A DNA stretch of 18,520 bases from Verrucomicrobiales bacterium (GTDB lineage Bacteria > Verrucomicrobiota > Verrucomicrobiia > Verrucomicrobiales > DEV007). The position numbers and the translations under genes were made by a program. The stretch spans positions 1-18,520 of the forward strand of contig JAGNMT010000017.1 in NCBI GenBank assembly GCA_017991025.1, given 5' to 3'. Below the pieces are notes generated by a model. That model was given only the letters and a program-made list of their open reading frames with translations, searched no databases and had not been told where the DNA came from. Positions within the stretch are counted from its first letter, which is position 1. Each line of letters opens with the position of its first letter. This document shows, piece after piece, positions 16,001 through 18,520 of this stretch.

Positions 16001-16373
16001 CAAACCCATCGTCGTGATGTGCAACCAGAACAGCTATAGCAACGCCGAGATTTTCAGTCACTCTATCAAAACACTCAAACGCGGGAAATTGATAGGTGTT
16101 CCCACCGCCGGCGGGGTCATCAGCACGGACAGCACGAGGATCATGGATGTCGGCACACTGCGTCTTCCCTTCCGGGGTTGGTACAGCGTCGCGGATGGCA
16201 GGGACATGGAACTCAACGGCGCAATACCCGATCATATCGTCTGGCCGGAACCGGGTGACGAGGCGAAGGGCCTCGACAGGCAACTGATCAAAGCCGTCGA
16301 GGTTCTCAAGGAAGAGGTCGATCTTTGGAAGAAGCGCCCGCAACCACCCTTGATCAAGGCTAGCGAGCGCTAG
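13023..16373 (+). CDS. Secreted tricorn-type protease (S41) with beta-propeller repeats
   Basis: The protein has 1116 residues from the ATG at 13023, chosen because it begins a signal peptide (MINRSHFSLLGALLLLANRE, cleavage near VQAG). The N-terminal half has many TolB/WD40-like blades with SPDGxxLAF motifs, two propellers as in tricorn. A low-complexity Ala/Thr/Lys-Pro linker spans about 543-612. Then come the C1 helical domain, a PDZ-like domain (about 800-900) and the S41 core. The tricorn catalytic set is present: Ser781-His782 (GSHLGF), nucleophile Ser1006 (NSYSNAEIF) and Glu1063 (MELNGAIPDH). Their spacing is within a few residues of archaeal tricorn (745/746, 965, 1023). Tricorn cuts peptides into short pieces; here it would act in the periplasm or outside. 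No Shine-Dalgarno sequence precedes the start. The gene ends 6 nt from a convergent membrane-protein gene. Confidence 0.93.
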   Translation: MINRSHFSLLGALLLLANREVQAGPVTLAHESALSPDGATLAFTWGGDIWTVPTGGGTATRLTAHPAVESGPAFSPDGKQLAFNSTREGGKQAYVMPAGGGEAKQISWNTDGCDVRQWMPDGRGLLVSIARDFSWMQETRSSRLAVLKVNERLAEEVLFDDGAADGSLTTDGKRVLFTREGSESWWRQGYKGSRAGQIWLFDRDGAKFQRVIGEETESRWPMWKPDGKGFYFVSNRDGTFNLWEHDLASGKDVQRTSLKGDSVVFPAISRDGSTVVFRVKFDLYRWHPGDAAPARIAIEAASDPVFPDIEKLVLEKADSIHFTQDGLQMAFISGGDVWVMDTELREPKQVTHTAEEERGVVFAPDGKSLLFISDAGGQVDIWKAVPEKLTKYWWENTQFPLTRLTNDAAVESLIEFTPDGKHIGYAKGGGDLWIADADGKNAKRLLESWNTPGFHFSPDGTWIVYSLSDEWFNADVWVMPVDGSRAPFNLSRHPNNDQSPEWSPDGKMIAWTGRREFDEVDIFYVNLLAEDDERTKRERTLVKAREKIKTAEKAAAAAPKTTTTTTTPGSPKPVDKPEVKPADKPTEKPTDKSAVKPEPKPVEKSVDKPALKIDFENIHERIHRITIANSVENTLLWSPDSKKLAFQGVIDGKKATYAVEIPDELKPKQISSASVIDAQWLKLEDQIVGLNEAKPTSISAKTGTGKYYSFKAPQSVTRADKQRAVFEQCWRVMRDKYYDERLGNRDWNVVREKYADMAANVQDMKAVGEVVSLMLGELNGSHLGFTLETKVIASNTWREETAHLGLRFDPAFAGPGWKVRDVLPKGPASFQLSRIEAGEILLKVDGRDVTPAMDVSEVLHGRLDRDITLRVKAISGKERDVTLRPVSYLTARKLLYDKWIADNRRAVGKASGDKLGYLHISAMNEESFREFQEALYAAGAGKDGLVIDVRENGGGSTTDHLLTALTQPQHAITVPRGGKPGYPQDRIVYATWSKPIVVMCNQNSYSNAEIFSHSIKTLKRGKLIGVPTAGGVISTDSTRIMDVGTLRLPFRGWYSVADGRDMELNGAIPDHIVWPEPGDEAKGLDRQLIKAVEVLKEEVDLWKKRPQPPLIKASER

Positions 16374-16379
16374 AAAGAA

Positions 16380-16805
16380 TCAGGCAGCTGTCGGCTTCGG
16401 CTTGTATACGAAGAATACGATCAGGCCGAGAATGATGCCCTGAAGGACACCCGACGCGATCCATTTCCACACGATTTCGATGGTGAAGGGCTGCACGGCA
16501 TAGCTGATGAGAGTGTGCGTCTGGCTGAACAGCGCCATAAAAAGGCCATACTTGATGCCGCAACTGATCTTCGCGGATTGGGCAAAACCGGCAGCCCAGA
16601 GCACCGTGAAGGTGATCGCCGCGACGAGGTGAGCGGCATGGAGCCAGCCCATGTATTTGCCGCTGTTCATCTCGGCCTCGGGACGCCAGAGTTCTTTTGT
16701 CTCGCCATAGAGAGAGGATAACCAGAAGCCGTGAATGAGGATGTCAGTGAGGGTAACCGCGATAAAGACAACGATGATACTTAGGATGAGGCTTTTGATG
16801 TTCAT
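16380..16805 (-). CDS. Small four-helix membrane protein of unknown function
   Basis: This 141-residue protein has four hydrophobic segments at about 5-27, 54-75, 84-106 and 112-134. Recognisable stretches are ILIHGFWLSSLYGETKELWR, GWLHAAHLVAAITFTVLWAA, FSQTHTLISYAVQPF and GVLQGIILGLIVFFVYKPK. Conserved-looking His, Trp and Glu residues lie between the helices. I do not recognise a named family with confidence, though similar small proteins are common in Verrucomicrobia and Bacteroidetes. It is convergent with the tricorn gene (6 nt between stops) and divergent from the M1 peptidase. Coding is supported by the regular helix pattern and normal length; function is unknown. Confidence 0.75.
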   Translation of the reverse strand: MNIKSLILSIIVVFIAVTLTDILIHGFWLSSLYGETKELWRPEAEMNSGKYMGWLHAAHLVAAITFTVLWAAGFAQSAKISCGIKYGLFMALFSQTHTLISYAVQPFTIEIVWKWIASGVLQGIILGLIVFFVYKPKPTAA

Positions 16806-17024
16806 GGATGAAGAGGGTGTTTTTCCGGGGATTTCGCAAGATTACGGAATGGGCGGGGGACTGTCGAGTCTCTTCCTGGGGCTGGCTCCTTGTGATCAGC
16901 GAGGGAATCATTGAGAGGGAAAACCTGCCTGCTGCCACGCGTTTTGTTTGGCGACCATCGGACCTTCGCAGTGTCGGATGAAGGCCGGGGAGGGTGCAAA
17001 TCGTCTTACTGCATTATTCCTCAA

Positions 17025-17052
17025 TTGACAATTACCCGGCATTCGGAACAAT
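17025..17052 (+). promoter_or_regulatory. Candidate promoter of the M1 peptidase gene
   Basis: A perfect -35 TTGACA (17025-17030), a 16-nt spacer and AACAAT (17047-17052) as a weak -10 precede the ATG at 17061. The -10 lacks the first T of the consensus. If used, the leader would be only a few nucleotides, similar to the two vapBC promoters. Confidence 0.35.
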
Positions 17053-17060
17053 CAGCCGCA

Positions 17061-18520
17061 ATGAGAATAGGATGGTTTATCGCTTTCGCTGCTTTCGCGT
17101 CATCGGCGTTTGCTCAGGTTGCCACGTTTCAGCAGCTTGATCCGATGATCCCGACTCCCTCCGCACAGCGCATCGCCTCCGGTGCTCCGGGTTCGGGTTA
17201 TTGGCAGAATACGGCGGACTACGACATCAAGGTGGAACTTGATGACGTGAAGCGAGCAATCACAGCGGAGGCGACGGTGACATATCATAATGCGTCGCCC
17301 GACTCGTTGAGTTATCTTTGGGTCCAGCTCGATCAGAATTATCTCTCGCACGATGCTGACTCACGGCTCACTCCGAACACCAGGCGCGGGATAGACCCGG
17401 GCAAGATCACCTACACTGCACTGGACCGATTGCTTACGTATGAGGAATACGACGGTGAGTTGAAGATCGCCAAACTCACCGACTCCGCAGGAAAAGATCT
17501 GCCTCATGCGATCGTGAAGACGATGCTGCGCATCGACCTGCCGGAGGTTCTGAAGCCGGGGAACCGCTTTGTGTTCAAGATCGCGTGGGATTTTCCGATC
17601 AATGACTGCAAACACCTGAGTGCACGAACGGGTTATGAACTCTTCGAGGACGATGGAAATTGCATCTACACCATCGCCCAGTGGTTCCCGCGCATGGCGG
17701 CTTACACGGACTATGCGGGTTGGGTGAACAAGCAGTTCCTCGGCACCGGCGAGTTCACGCTGGAGTTCGGCAACTACACGGTGCAACTCACCGTGCCGGA
17801 TGACCACATTGTGGCGGCGACGGGGGCGCTTCAGAATGCCGACGAAGTGCTCTCGCAATCCCAGCGTGATCGACTCAAGGAAGCGCAGACATCGCTGAAG
17901 AAGCCCGTCTTCATCGTCACGCCCGAGGAGGCGAAGGCAGCGGAGAAAGCCAGGCCGAAGGGTAAGAAGACATGGATCTTCAAGGCGGATCAGGTGCGTG
18001 ACTTTGCGTTCGCCTCGTCGCGCAAGTTTGTCTGGGATGCCATGGCCGTGGAAGGTGCCATGCATGATGGCGTGCCGGTGATGGCGATGTCGCTTTATCC
18101 GAAGGAGGGCATGCCGCTTTGGGACAAGTATTCGACGCACGCCATCGTGCACACGATTCAAATCTATTCCGGTTACACCTTTGCGTATCCCTATCCAGTA
18201 GCATGGTCGGTGAATGGTCCGGTCGGGGGAATGGAATATCCGATGATTTCCTTCAATGGTCCGCGACCCGAGAAAGACGGCACTTATCCGGAGAAAACGA
18301 AGTATGCTTTGATCGGTGTCGTGATCCACGAGGTGGGCCATAACTACTTTCCGATGGTGGTGAACTCGGACGAACGGCAGTGGACCTGGATGGACGAAGG
18401 TCTCAATTCTTTTGTGGAATATCTTGCCGAAGAGGAGTGGGAGAATGACTGGAAGCACCGCCGTGATGCGCGCGGCATGGTCGATTACATGCGGCTCAAA
18501 GATCGCGTTCCGGTTATGAC
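17061..18520 (+). CDS. Exported M1-family zinc metallopeptidase (3' end missing)
   Basis: The frame is open from 17061 to the right edge, giving 486 residues. A signal peptide MRIGWFIAFAAFASSAFAQ leads to an N-terminal beta domain (about 45-270; YDIKVELDDVKRAITAEATV). The gluzincin core follows: zinc motif HEVGH (423-427) and the third ligand Glu446 in WTWMDEGLNSF, exactly 18 residues after the second His. GGMEY (389-393) takes the place of the aminopeptidase GAMEN exopeptidase motif, a substitution seen in secreted bacterial M1 relatives. A Lys/Ala-rich loop (KAAEKARPKGKKT, about 293-305) is an insertion. The enzyme probably trims peptides or proteins outside the cytoplasm. N-terminal aminopeptidase activity is expected but altered specificity is possible. 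It is a plausible partner in peptide scavenging with the tricorn homologue; no shared operon is seen. Confidence 0.92.
   Translation, partial: MRIGWFIAFAAFASSAFAQVATFQQLDPMIPTPSAQRIASGAPGSGYWQNTADYDIKVELDDVKRAITAEATVTYHNASPDSLSYLWVQLDQNYLSHDADSRLTPNTRRGIDPGKITYTALDRLLTYEEYDGELKIAKLTDSAGKDLPHAIVKTMLRIDLPEVLKPGNRFVFKIAWDFPINDCKHLSARTGYELFEDDGNCIYTIAQWFPRMAAYTDYAGWVNKQFLGTGEFTLEFGNYTVQLTVPDDHIVAATGALQNADEVLSQSQRDRLKEAQTSLKKPVFIVTPEEAKAAEKARPKGKKTWIFKADQVRDFAFASSRKFVWDAMAVEGAMHDGVPVMAMSLYPKEGMPLWDKYSTHAIVHTIQIYSGYTFAYPYPVAWSVNGPVGGMEYPMISFNGPRPEKDGTYPEKTKYALIGVVIHEVGHNYFPMVVNSDERQWTWMDEGLNSFVEYLAEEEWENDWKHRRDARGMVDYMRLKDRVPVM

Noticed and set aside
14529..16343. Long open frame (604 codons) on the minus strand opposite the tricorn-like gene
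   Set aside because: It is antisense to a clearly conserved protease with intact catalytic motifs. Its translation has no recognisable domain; long antisense frames are common in GC-rich genes.
17361..18458. 365-codon minus-strand frame opposite the M1 peptidase
   Set aside because: Its His/Arg-rich translation without hydrophobic or domain pattern is typical of a shadow of the plus-strand gene.

Overview
The window looks like a chromosomal segment of a Verrucomicrobia/Planctomycetes (PVC) bacterium, more likely a verrucomicrobium. The main reason is a minus-strand operon of two families that are hallmarks of that superphylum: a Planctomycete-type cytochrome c/DUF1549/DUF1553 protein and a Tat-exported DUF1501 protein. 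Exported enzymes are abundant (lipoprotein deacetylase, tricorn-like protease, M1 metallopeptidase). Almost no start codon has a convincing Shine-Dalgarno sequence. This taxonomic call is inferred from family content; no rRNA gene is present.

Layout. Positions 1-5807 (minus strand) hold an operon: the PSCyt1/DUF1549/DUF1553 gene, then the DUF1501 gene, then an exported HupE/UreJ-like membrane protein cut by the left edge. Positions 6120-7537 hold two complete, convergent vapBC toxin-antitoxin modules, each with its own promoter and operator and with VapB/VapC reading-frame overlap. Positions 7546-9535 hold the decayed remains of a type I-C CRISPR-Cas adaptation module: cas4 with an in-frame stop and a frameshift, cas1 with an internal frameshift, a Cas1-Cas2 fusion made by loss of the Cas1 C-terminus, and one solitary CRISPR repeat. 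No cas3, cas5, cas7 or cas8 remains in the window; the vapBC block occupies the place where they would be expected. Two inverted copies of a short AGATCTGAGATTT-type repeat lie in and just after cas4.

Positions 9609-12467 (minus strand) carry ffh (signal recognition particle GTPase) and a lipoprotein polysaccharide deacetylase, separated by two oppositely oriented heptanucleotide tandem arrays bracketed by a 10-bp inverted repeat. Positions 13023-16373 (plus) encode a secreted tricorn-type protease with an intact catalytic set. Next come a small four-helix membrane protein (minus) and an exported M1-family metallopeptidase cut by the right edge (plus).

How it fits together. The ordinary part is housekeeping and envelope biology: protein targeting by Ffh, extracytoplasmic proteolysis by the tricorn homologue and M1 peptidase, cell-wall or polysaccharide editing, and the PVC-specific exported cytochrome operon. 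The accessory part is the 6.1-9.5 kb island, where intact addiction modules sit directly beside a CRISPR adaptation locus that cannot make normal Cas4, Cas1 or Cas2. I found no convincing new functional system. The most informative observations are the decay path of the CRISPR locus, the way small repeats entered it, and the structured heptamer arrays upstream of ffh.
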